Source: an uncultured Lachnospiraceae bacterium
GTDB lineage: Bacteria; Bacillota; Clostridia; Lachnospirales; Lachnospiraceae
Length of the DNA: 41,707 nucleotides
Direction of reading: 5' to 3'
NCBI GenBank assembly: GCA_910579325.1
Contig: CAJTTU010000025.1
Coordinates: forward strand, 1-41,707
Every line of letters starts with the position of its first letter. Within the stretch, counting starts at the first letter, position 1. Below are positions 32,446-40,276 of the stretch, one piece after another. The position numbers and the translations under genes were made by a program. Below the pieces are notes generated by a model. The model was not told where the DNA came from. It saw only the letters and a list, made by a program, of their open reading frames with translations, and ran no database searches.

Positions 32446-33372
32446 ATGGCTCTGATTACATCAGCTACAGAGGCAGAGGCGCTCGGACAGCGTCCGGCAT
32501 CGACGGTGGCAAAGAGTTCTTCAAAGAAAACCGAGGATTTTTCCGATGTGCTGAATCAGGCGTTCTCCACAGTGTCGGAGGATATGGATTCTATTTTCGA
32601 GGAGGCGGCAAGGCTGTTTGACCTGCCGGTAAATCTGCTGAAAGCAGTGGCAAAGACCGAATCCGGGTTTAATCCCAATGCGGTTTCCGGTTCGGGCGCG
32701 ATGGGTGTGATGCAGCTGATGCCTCAGACAGCAAAAAGCCTGGGCGTTACAAACCCTTTTGACGCAAGGCAGAATATTATGGGCGGCGCGAAGTATCTTA
32801 AGAGTACTCTGGACCAGTTTGGCGATGTGACGCTGGCGCTTGCGGCCTATAACGCGGGGCCCGGCAATGTTTTGAAATATGGGGGCGTTCCGCCTTTCGC
32901 GGAGACGCAGAACTATGTGCGGAAGGTAGCGTCTTATATGGAAGGAGACGATCTTCTGGCGAATCAGACCGTACAGACAAAAGGAGCGGTCGGCGATGTC
33001 GTGGAGGATATTGTGAAATTGAGTCAGATGAATCAGACAGCCTCTCTGTTAAGCGGTTTAAGCGGTTCGGACAGCAGCGCAGGGTTACTGGGCGGACTGG
33101 GAAGTTTCGGCAGCGTGGGAAGTCTGTTGGGCGCTGATGATTCGAACAGTCTGTTTGGAGGCGGCAGTTACCTGAACAGCCTGATGGGCCTTGGCAGCGG
33201 GAATATCAACAGTATGATGAACAGTCTGGCGTTGGCCGCCATGACATCTTCTTATGGAGGCGGCAGCGATTCTTACGGAATGGACCAGGAGGGCTTTTCC
33301 AGCCTGGTACAGATGCTTCGGATTCAGATGATGATGCAGGCGGATAAGGCCGCCGGTTTTATGGAGCTGTGA
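32446..33372 (+). CDS. Lytic transglycosylase (SLT domain) with Gly/Ser-rich tail
   Basis: A 308-residue protein whose residues about 45-165 form a goose-type lysozyme-like SLT domain: LLKAVAKTESGFNPNAVS with catalytic Glu72, GAMGVMQLMPQTAKSLG and ALAAYNAGPGNVLKYGG. It would cleave peptidoglycan between MurNAc and GlcNAc. There is no clear N-terminal signal peptide, as in several flagellar transglycosylases exported by the flagellar gate, so export through a type III-like route is possible. The tail (190-290) is low-complexity Gly/Ser/Leu (GGLGSFGSVGSLLGADDS). The start at 32446 has AGGGAG 9 bases upstream; an upstream GTG is less likely. It is 130 bases after the FlhB-like gene. Confidence 0.85.
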   Translation: MALITSATEAEALGQRPASTVAKSSSKKTEDFSDVLNQAFSTVSEDMDSIFEEAARLFDLPVNLLKAVAKTESGFNPNAVSGSGAMGVMQLMPQTAKSLGVTNPFDARQNIMGGAKYLKSTLDQFGDVTLALAAYNAGPGNVLKYGGVPPFAETQNYVRKVASYMEGDDLLANQTVQTKGAVGDVVEDIVKLSQMNQTASLLSGLSGSDSSAGLLGGLGSFGSVGSLLGADDSNSLFGGGSYLNSLMGLGSGNINSMMNSLALAAMTSSYGGGSDSYGMDQEGFSSLVQMLRIQMMMQADKAAGFMEL

Positions 33373-33398
33373 TACCATACTGAAGAGGGGGAGAGAAT

Positions 33399-34013
33399 AT
33401 GGTACTGGCAGACTGCAGCAAATGCCAGGTGTATTTGCCGAAAGATAAGAGAGTGATCGAGGGAAGAGTGGAACTTTTTCCCAATGAAGTGATCCGCCTG
33501 TACTTTTCGGACTATCAGCTGAGCGACGGCCGGTTAAAGACTGCCGTGCGTTTTTTTGACGGCCAGAGAGGGCTGGTGGATATGGACTGTGAGCTGGTTT
33601 TCCGGAGAAATGATTATACTCAGCGGGGAGAACCGTGGATTGCGGACTGTAATATGCTGGGTCAGAAAAGAGAGGCGCTGAATAAAAGAGGTCAGGTTCG
33701 GGTAAGGGCTTCCATAGAAATATGGGGCAAAGCTGAAAAGCACGGAGATTTTCCCGCTACGATCCGCGATGTAAGTACGGGAGGCGTCTATATCTCCACG
33801 ATACAGCCTTTGTCTTTGTATGAAATGTTTGCCTTCCGCGCCAATTTTGACGGTTCGGAGCGGTCCTACACCGCAAGGGTGGTGCGGGGAAAGCGGGAGT
33901 CAAGCCGCTATGGTTACGGATGCCGGTTCTTGAAAATGAGCGAGCAGGCGGACGCGGCGGTAGGCGCCTATGTATTCAAAAAGATGCAGGAGCAGAGAGC
34001 GCAGCTGTTGTGA
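33399..34013 (+). CDS. PilZ-domain cyclic-di-GMP receptor, YcgR-like
   Basis: A 204-residue protein with an N-terminal YcgR-type beta domain (about 1-90) and a C-terminal PilZ domain. Both cyclic-di-GMP motifs are intact: Arg97-x-x-x-Arg101 in KRGQVRVR and Asp124-x-Ser126-x-x-Gly129 in RDVSTGGVYIS. In flagellated species such proteins brake the motor or tune secretion when cyclic-di-GMP rises. It lies 26 bases after the transglycosylase with AGAGGGGGAG before the ATG, so the two are co-transcribed, and a terminator follows it. A link between cyclic-di-GMP and wall remodelling or export is inferred from position. Confidence 0.87.
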   Translation: MVLADCSKCQVYLPKDKRVIEGRVELFPNEVIRLYFSDYQLSDGRLKTAVRFFDGQRGLVDMDCELVFRRNDYTQRGEPWIADCNMLGQKREALNKRGQVRVRASIEIWGKAEKHGDFPATIRDVSTGGVYISTIQPLSLYEMFAFRANFDGSERSYTARVVRGKRESSRYGYGCRFLKMSEQADAAVGAYVFKKMQEQRAQLL

Positions 34014-34048
34014 TGGCGGAGAATCCCGCAAGGCAGAATTTTTATTCG

Positions 34049-34119
34049 AAAAAGCACATGACTGGCAATTTCATGTCTGAAACGATAAAATGGCATGAAT
34101 AGCTGGCCTGTGCTTTTTT
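34049..34119 (+). terminator. Terminator after the PilZ gene
   Basis: AAAAAGCACA (34049-34058) pairs with TGTGCTTTTT (34109-34118); inner TCATG and CATGA pair as well. The last arm runs into six T. It is 35 bases after the stop. The 284-base gap to the next gene otherwise holds only its promoter. Confidence 0.65.
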
Positions 34120-34213
34120 GGTGTTTTATCGGGGTTCGTTCAGATTTTGTCTTCGCTTTTCATATGTACAAAAAGCAGGAATCAATTGCCGTGAAATGAA
34201 ACAGTGTGCAGGA

Positions 34214-34242
34214 TTTACGAAACAAAAAATCCCCGATATACT
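34214..34242 (+). promoter_or_regulatory. Promoter of the second UroD-fold methyltransferase
   Basis: TTTACG (34214-34219), a 17-base spacer and TATACT (34237-34242), 55 bases before the start codon. Confidence 0.6.
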
Positions 34243-34297
34243 TATAGATATGAACAGACTCGATCTGAAAAATACCGAATAAAGGGGGCTTTTTGAG

Positions 34298-35308
34298 ATG
34301 CTTACAGCAAAAGAAAATTTTTTGGAGACGATCAAACCGGACGGAAAACCGGACAGGCTGATCAAACAATATGAAGGAACGGCATTCTTTCCGCCCAGTC
34401 CGGCTTCTACCTATATCAGGGGAAACCGTCATCCGGGCATGGATCCCTTGGTTGACCGTTTCGGCACAACGATCCTCTGGCCGGAGCATCAGGTGGCGGC
34501 GATGCCGCACGTGACTGCGGACAATAAAGTGATTAAGGATATCATGGAGTGGAAAAACCAGGTGGAGATCCCGGACCTTCTGGCAAATTGCTCCGATCCG
34601 GCGCAGTGGGAGCCTTTTGAAAAGCAGGTAGAGGAAATTCGCGAAAAAGGACAGCTGGTAATGGCGTTTATGCCTACGGGCGTTTTCGAGCGTCTGCACT
34701 TTCTGATGGGTTTTGAGGATATGCTGATGAACTTCCTGCTGGAGCCGGAAGACATGATGGATCTGTGCAACGCTATCGGCGAGTATCGTTTCCAGTATAT
34801 GAAGCTGATTGTAGACCACTATAAGCCGGACGTCATGCTTTCTCATGACGACTGGGGTTCCAAGCATTCCCTGTTCACCAGCCCTGAGGTTTGGAGAGAG
34901 TTTATCAAACCTCAGTACGCGAAGACCTACAAGTATATGAAGGATAACGGCGTGATTGTGATGCATCATGCGGATTCCTTCCTGGAGCCGATCGTAGAGG
35001 ATATGGTGGAACTGGGCGTGGATATCTGGCAGGGAGCACTGCCGGAGAATGACATTCCCGCGCTGCAGAAGAAGTTAAACGGAAAGATGACGCTGATGGG
35101 CGGAATCGACGCTTCCATCGTTGACAGAGAGGATTCCACCGAGGAAGAGATCCGTGCGGAAGTGCGCAGGGCTTGCACGGCTTACGGACCGGGCGGACAC
35201 TTTATTCCCTGTATCACTTATGGCGGGCCTGGTTGCCTGTACAAGCATGTGGATCCGATTATTGATGATGAGATTGATAAGTATAATAAAGAAGTTTACG
35301 GAATCTGA
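34298..35308 (+). CDS. UroD-fold methyltransferase family protein (second copy)
   Basis: A 336-residue (beta/alpha)8-barrel protein of the UroD/methyltransferase superfamily (LTAKENFLETIKPDGKPDRL, MSHDDWG-like LSHDDWGSKHSLFTSPEVWR, GVDIWQGALPENDIPALQKK, LMGGIDASIVDREDSTEEE). In place of the zinc-binding His-x-Cys it has MHHADSF (His223, His224, Asp226), so its metal site, if any, differs from the copy at 878-1897. The two share fold but only limited sequence. It is transcribed alone between its own promoter and terminator, with AAAGGGGG upstream. No corrinoid protein or activator gene is nearby. Demethylation of an O- or N-methyl substrate is plausible but unproven. Confidence 0.82.
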   Translation: MLTAKENFLETIKPDGKPDRLIKQYEGTAFFPPSPASTYIRGNRHPGMDPLVDRFGTTILWPEHQVAAMPHVTADNKVIKDIMEWKNQVEIPDLLANCSDPAQWEPFEKQVEEIREKGQLVMAFMPTGVFERLHFLMGFEDMLMNFLLEPEDMMDLCNAIGEYRFQYMKLIVDHYKPDVMLSHDDWGSKHSLFTSPEVWREFIKPQYAKTYKYMKDNGVIVMHHADSFLEPIVEDMVELGVDIWQGALPENDIPALQKKLNGKMTLMGGIDASIVDREDSTEEEIRAEVRRACTAYGPGGHFIPCITYGGPGCLYKHVDPIIDDEIDKYNKEVYGI

Positions 35309-35411
35309 TGTGCTTGTGCGCCCTTGTTTTGCCGGGGCAGGCCATGTGCATCTTCGCGGGATATTTTTGTACTATGGGCAGCCTGCAGACTGTTCCTCAT
35401 GATACGGAAAA

Positions 35412-35455
35412 ACTTGCCGGTTTTCAGTGAGATACCTGAACCCGGCAAGTTTTTT
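35412..35455. terminator. Bidirectional terminator between convergent genes
   Basis: ACTTGCCGG (35412-35420) pairs with CCGGCAAGT (35442-35450), extended by TTCAG/CTGAA, then six T on the plus strand and an A run (GGAAAAA) on the other side that gives T on the minus strand. A second hairpin, CGGCAGAT-CGAAAA-ATCTGCCG (35483-35504), lies between it and the minus-strand gene end. Confidence 0.85.
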
Positions 35456-35524
35456 GTAGCGTTGGAATAGATTATAGGATTCCGGCAGATCGAAAAATCT
35501 GCCGATAAAATTCACTGTCCGGAC

Positions 35525-36913
35525 TCACCGGCTCAGATATTCGTCGATCCCTTTCGCCGCCGCTTTCCCCGCGCCCATGGCAAGAATCACGGTGGCGGCT
35601 CCGGTTACGGCGTCGCCGCCGGCGAAAACGCCGGCTTTGGAAGTCTGGCCGTTTGACTCGTCAGCCACGATACATTTCCGTCGATTAATTTCCAGTCCTT
35701 CTGTGGTGGAGGAAATCAGCGGGTTGGGGCTGGTGCCAAGGGCCATAATCACCATGTCGGCGGCTATGGTGAAATCGGAGCCTTGTTTTTCTACAGGTCT
35801 TCTTCTGCCGGATTCGTCCGGTTCGCCCAGTTCCATTTCCACGCAGACCATACCAGTGACCTGGCCGGTTTCATCCGTCAGGATTTCCCTGGGGTTGGTG
35901 AGCAGGTTGAAGACGATGCCTTCTTCCTTTGCGTGATGCACTTCCTCGGCTCTGGCGGGCAGCTCCGTCTCGCTTCTCCGGTAGACGATATGCACCTCGG
36001 CGCCCAGCCGTAGAGCGGTTCTGGCAGCGTCCATGGCCACGTTTCCGCCGCCTACCACAATAATCTTTTTCCCCTGATAGATGGGCGTGTCATAATGGTC
36101 GTCGAAGGCTTTCATCAGATTGCTTCTGGTCAGGTACTCGTTGGCGGAGAATACGCCGTTGGCATTTTCTCCCGGAATGCCCATAAATTTGGGCAGTCCT
36201 GCGCCGGAGCCGATGAATACGGCCTGGAAGCCTTCCTCCTCAAACAACTGGTCGATGGTTACGGATTTTCCGATAATCACGTTGGTTTCTATTTTGACGC
36301 CCAGCCGTTTTACATTTTCGATTTCCGGTTCTACCACGCCTTTTTTGGGCAGACGGAATTCAGGGATGCCGTATACCAGCACGCCGCCCAGCTCATGGAG
36401 GGCCTCGAAAATGGTTACGTCATATCCCGCTTTTGCCAGATCCCCGGCGCAGGTCAGACCGGCGGGGCCGGAGCCGATGACGGCCACTTTTTTATGTTTG
36501 GGTTCGCAGGAAAGGACAGGGTGGATATTATGGGCCTTTGCCCAGTCTGCCGTGAACCGTTCCAGCTTGCCGATGGAGACGGCATCGCCCTTGACGCCCC
36601 GCACACATTTCTGTTCGCACTGGCTTTCCTGGGGGCAGACCCTTCCGCAGACGGCGGGCAGGGAGGAGTACTGGCTGATGACCTCAAAGGCTTTTTCCAC
36701 GTTCTGTTCTTTCAGATGGCTGATAAAGCCGGGGATATCGATGCTGACCGGGCAGCCTTCCACACATTTGGCTTTTTTGCAGCCCAGACACCGTTCCGCC
36801 TCGGCGGTGGCTTCCGCCAGGTCGTAGCCCAGGCATACCTCATCGAAATTGGCGGCCCGCACCTTTGGCTCCTGCTCCCTTACCGGGATTTTTTCCAGTT
36901 TTGTTCCGGCCAT
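35525..36913 (-). CDS. NfnB/GltA-type NADPH-dependent glutamate synthase-like flavoprotein
   Basis: A 462-residue protein. An N-terminal iron-sulfur domain has CLGCKKAKCVEGCP and CGRVCPQESQCEQKC. It is followed by FAD binding (GSGPAGLTCAGDLAKAGYDV) and NADPH binding (VGGGNVAMDAARTALRLGA). The preceding gene encodes the NfnA-type subunit, so the pair most resembles NfnAB, the electron-bifurcating NADH-dependent ferredoxin:NADP oxidoreductase, and is often annotated as glutamate synthase small subunit or sulfide dehydrogenase. The start at 36913 has AAGGAGG 9 bases upstream and lies one base beyond the previous stop; an in-frame ATG at 36958 is inside that gene. It is the last gene of the minus-strand redox operon. 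Confidence 0.9.
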   Translation of the reverse strand: MAGTKLEKIPVREQEPKVRAANFDEVCLGYDLAEATAEAERCLGCKKAKCVEGCPVSIDIPGFISHLKEQNVEKAFEVISQYSSLPAVCGRVCPQESQCEQKCVRGVKGDAVSIGKLERFTADWAKAHNIHPVLSCEPKHKKVAVIGSGPAGLTCAGDLAKAGYDVTIFEALHELGGVLVYGIPEFRLPKKGVVEPEIENVKRLGVKIETNVIIGKSVTIDQLFEEEGFQAVFIGSGAGLPKFMGIPGENANGVFSANEYLTRSNLMKAFDDHYDTPIYQGKKIIVVGGGNVAMDAARTALRLGAEVHIVYRRSETELPARAEEVHHAKEEGIVFNLLTNPREILTDETGQVTGMVCVEMELGEPDESGRRRPVEKQGSDFTIAADMVIMALGTSPNPLISSTTEGLEINRRKCIVADESNGQTSKAGVFAGGDAVTGAATVILAMGAGKAAAKGIDEYLSR

Positions 36914-36914
36914 A

Positions 36915-37835
36915 TCAGTGTGCCTCCTTTCCGCTGTGGGCGTCATTTTTTTCATCACTACAGTGTCCGCAGCCGCCGTGGTGGGTGTCCTCTTCCTGCA
37001 GCTTAAGCAGCGCCCGGCCTTCCGCGGTTTTGTAGATGGCCTGCCGTTTCATGGCCTGGTCGAAGTCCACCAGATGGCCGTCGAATTCCGGCCCGTCCAC
37101 ACAGGCGAATTTGATTTCGCCGCCGACGCTTAAACGGCAGGCGCCGCACATGCCGGTGCCGTCCACCATAATCGGGTTCATGCTGACCACGGTGGGAATC
37201 TGCAGTTCCTTTGTCAGGATGGAGACGAACTTCATCATTACCAGTGGGCCGATGGCCACGACCAGGTCATAGGTATGGCCCTGATTTTGTACCAGCTCTT
37301 TGACCTGGTCATTGACATTGCCGTGGAAGCCGTAGCTGCCGTCGTCGGTGGCTACATACAGGCTGGCGGCCACCTGTTTCATTTCCTGTTCCAGAATAAC
37401 AAGGCTTTTGTTTCTTGCGCCGATAATGCAGTCGGCTTTTACGCCCTGTTCATGAAGCCATTTCACCTGGGGATAAACCGGGGCGGTTCCCACGCCTCCG
37501 GCTACAAACAGCAGCTTCATCTGCCGCAGTTCTTCCACAGGTTTATGAATCAGCTCTGACGGACGGCCCAAGGGTCCGGCAAAATCCCGGAAGCTGTCCC
37601 CTTCTTCGAGCAGCGTCATCCGCTTTGTTGAAGCCCCTACCGTCTGGAAGACGATGGCAACGGTTCCCTGTTCTCTGTCGTAATCGCAGATGGTCAGAGG
37701 AATCCGTTCTCCGGCTTCATCTATTTTCACAATGACAAACTGTCCCGGCTGGCAGGCTTTGGCCGTCCGGGGGGCCAGGATGTCCATGTAGTAAATCTGG
37801 TCGGACAGCTGGCGTTTTTTGAGTATAGGATACAA
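36915..37835 (-). CDS. NfnA/PyrK-type FAD and [2Fe-2S] electron-transfer subunit
   Basis: A 306-residue ferredoxin-reductase-fold protein: FAD domain (QPGQFVIVKIDEAGERIPLTICDYD), NAD domain (LLFVAGGVGTAPVYPQVKWL) and a [2Fe-2S] motif near the end (MCGACRLSVGGEIKFACVDGP). It ends with a short Cys/His-rich tail (HHGGCGHCSDEKNDAH) that is longer than I expect for this family. The start is a TTG at 37835 with AAGGAGG 9 bases upstream. It is translated just before the NfnB-type subunit, one base apart, and the two would form an NADH/ferredoxin/NADP complex. Confidence 0.9.
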   Translation of the reverse strand: MYPILKKRQLSDQIYYMDILAPRTAKACQPGQFVIVKIDEAGERIPLTICDYDREQGTVAIVFQTVGASTKRMTLLEEGDSFRDFAGPLGRPSELIHKPVEELRQMKLLFVAGGVGTAPVYPQVKWLHEQGVKADCIIGARNKSLVILEQEMKQVAASLYVATDDGSYGFHGNVNDQVKELVQNQGHTYDLVVAIGPLVMMKFVSILTKELQIPTVVSMNPIMVDGTGMCGACRLSVGGEIKFACVDGPEFDGHLVDFDQAMKRQAIYKTAEGRALLKLQEEDTHHGGCGHCSDEKNDAHSGKEAH

Positions 37836-37849
37836 ATGTTAGTACCTCC

Positions 37850-38377
37850 TTATTGAAAATCTTGATATGGTTCCCCTGAATCCCAAAAATGAAATTTCAG
37901 GTTGATGAACTGTCTATCGCTCTTTTCTGGGTTTTTACAGGGGTGTGCAGGGAGTATTTTTAACTGCTTTTTGTGAGAGCCGTGTCCTTTGGAATCATGT
38001 TTTTTCTCACAAGGTATTTTACTATTCCGCAGGCCGCAGAACCCCTCTGAGGTTATAGATTGCCCTCTGGGACATTTGACTGCGCACATGCCGCAGCTTA
38101 AGCAGTAGGGTTCGTCGATCACCGCATGGTTTTCCGTTACCTTGATGGCACCTGCCGTACGGATTTTCTCACAGATACCGCAGCCGATGCAGTCTGCTTC
38201 GTTTACCTGGGCCACACCGTATTCGTTGTATGTAATGGCCTGGAATTTACAGGCTTCGATACAGGCGCGGCAGCTCATGCATCCGTAGGAGCAGGTGGGC
38301 AGGCCATTGTGTGTCCGGCAGCCGCCGTTGCAGGCGACCACAGCGGCCTTATATGGGAGTTTTTTCTTTACAGCCAT
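37850..38377 (-). CDS. RnfB-like polyferredoxin, degenerate (internal deletion, lost Cys, frameshifted end)
   Basis: The 175-codon frame starts like an RnfB-type polyferredoxin (AAVVACNGGCR, CSYGCMSCRACIEACKF, then YNEYGVAQVNEADCIGCGICEK, and LSCGMCAVKCP). RnfB-like proteins of this layout have a further cluster region after the first CxxCGxC; here the text jumps directly to CGICEKIRTAGAI, so about 40 residues seem missing. In KIRTAG an Arg stands where the fourth Cys is expected. After KCPR the frame becomes unrelated, but one frame over reads RAIYNLRGVLRPAE and stops at 38022-38024, matching the family's normal ending. The last 57 codons are thus probably out-of-frame read-through. AAGGAAGG precedes the ATG. 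Probably non-functional; comparison is from memory of the family. Confidence 0.7.
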   Translation of the reverse strand: MAVKKKLPYKAAVVACNGGCRTHNGLPTCSYGCMSCRACIEACKFQAITYNEYGVAQVNEADCIGCGICEKIRTAGAIKVTENHAVIDEPYCLSCGMCAVKCPRGQSITSEGFCGLRNSKIPCEKKHDSKGHGSHKKQLKILPAHPCKNPEKSDRQFINLKFHFWDSGEPYQDFQ

Positions 38378-38380
38378 GGC

Positions 38381-40204
38381 TCACACCTTCCTTTCTCGGG
38401 ACGTCTGACGGTCGTCATGGGGATGTTTTTCACATGACGTATTTTGTTCACAGGATGCATACCGGTTATCGGATGTTTGCTGTCTATCGGACGCATGCCG
38501 TTCATAGGGCGTATTCCTGATCGGCAGGCCGAACCGGCGTTCTCCGTCATAACGGAAGTAGGCGTCCGTGATGGCTGGCGCAGTGGGAATGGAGGTAATC
38601 TCTCCGATTCCGATTGCGCCGCAGGCTACATTCAGTCCCGGTTGTTCCACCACAATGGCCTTGATTCTGGGAACCTCATGACTGCGGAACAGGCCGAGAG
38701 CGCCGTATTTCTCCACAGGCTTGCAGTTCTCGTCGATTTCATATTTTTCTCGCAGGGCATAACCCATGGACATGACCACGCCTCCTTCAATCTGTCCCTC
38801 GCAGGAGAGGGGATTGACAGCTTTGCCCACGTCGTGGGCGGCCACGATTTCGTCAATTTTTCCGCTTTTCGGGTCCAGGATACAGATTTGGGTGGCATAG
38901 CCGTAAGCCACATGGGATACGGGATTTGGCACGTCGGCGCCCAGCGGGTCGGTCTTGGCCAGATATTCGCCATAATAGACAGTACCCTTCATCTCTCTCA
39001 GAGACAGCCCTCTGTTCCGGTCCTCCATCACCTTTTCGCAGGCTCTGCGGCAGGCTTCTCCAGTGACCAGCGTCTGCCGGGAGCCGGAGGTGGTGCCGGA
39101 ATCCGGGGCAATCCAGGTATTGCTCCGCTCGTAGACAATATCCTCCTCGCCGATATCCGTATTTTCCACAATCATCTGGACCAGTACGGTTCCAAGTCCC
39201 TGGCCGATACAGGAAGCGCCTGTAAAAATATGAAGCTTTTCATCCTCCTCCACAATCAGCTTTACCCGTCCGGTATCCGGGATGCCCACGCCCACGCCGG
39301 CATTTTTCATGGCGCAGCCGATGCCCACCGGAATGCCGGCGTTCCATGCCCTGTCATAATCTTCCTTTACCGCTTCCAGCGTTTCCACCAACCCGGTGGA
39401 ATCATCTACAATCTGGCCGTTTGGCAGAACGCCGCCCGGCCGGATGGCGTTGCGGTAACGGATTTCCCAGGGGGTAATGCCCACCTGGTCGGCCATCATA
39501 TTCAGCAGCGATTCCGTGGCAAAACAGGTCTGGGTTACGCCGAATCCCCGGAATGCGCCGGCAGGGGGATTGTTGGTGTAGTAGGCCGTCCCCTCAATCT
39601 CAAAGTTTTCATAGGCGTAGGGACCGGCCGCATGGGTGCAGGCCCGCTGCAGCACAGGGCCGCCCAAGGACATGTAGCCGCCGGTGTCCGAGGATACCAC
39701 GGCTTTGACGCCCTGGATGATGCCGTTTTCGTCGCAGCCCATCGTAATGTCCATGACGAAGGGGTGGCGTTTGGGGTGAACCAGCAGAGATTCCGCCCGG
39801 CTCAGTTTTACCTTTACCGGCTTGCGAAGGAGATAAGCGGCCAGCGCCGCAAAGGGCTGCACGGTCATATCCTCCTTGCCGCCGAATCCGCCGCCTACCA
39901 GAGCGTTCTGCACTTTTACCTGATCCGTACCCAGCCCCATCCTGCATTCGTGAAGAGTCTGGTAGGCGGACTGGTCGGTGGAATAGACGAATACATCTCC
40001 ATCTTCATCGATAAAAGCAGTGGCACACTTCGGTTCCAGAAAAGCATGTTCTGTCCATGGGGTTTCAAAATGGTGGGACAATACATACTTAGAGCGGGCA
40101 ATGGCCTCGGCAGCGTTGCCCCGGCTGATCTGTTCGTGGGAGCAGATATTATTCTCCGCGCCCTCAAAGACTGTGGGAGCGCCTGCGGCGGCGGCTTCTT
40201 TCAA
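38381..40204 (-). pseudogene. C-terminal fragment of the broken xanthine dehydrogenase (molybdopterin domains)
   Basis: Open for 607 codons, starting at an internal TTG that is Leu in the restored protein, with no ribosome binding site, so independent translation is doubtful. Molybdenum-site motifs are intact: GGGFGGKEDM, GAFRGFGVTQ, CIGQGLGTVLVQ and the catalytic-Glu region GIGEITSIPTAPAI. The protein normally ends soon after NTPYERHAS; here a hydrophilic tail of about 40 residues follows (RQQTSDNRYASCEQNTSCEK), encoded by degenerate repeats. That this large part stays open suggests the damage is recent. Confidence 0.8.
38451..38525. repeat. Degenerate tandem repeat at the 3' end of the dehydrogenase gene
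   Basis: Four imperfect units of about 17-20 bases begin at 38451, 38471, 38489 and 38508 (plus strand), each with a GGATGCAT/GGACGCAT-like word followed about ten bases later by a TTATC/CTATC/TTCAT-like word. They encode the extra hydrophilic tail of the C-terminal fragment. Confidence 0.45.
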
Positions 40205-40276
40205 ATTATGTATGGCCGGGAGGACTTCGTATTCTACCTGAATCAGTTTTTTGGCTTTTTAGCGATTTCTTCATTT

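Noticed and set aside
36095..37006. 303-codon plus-strand frame
   Set aside because: Shadow of the NfnB-type gene; no ribosome binding site and no recognisable domain.
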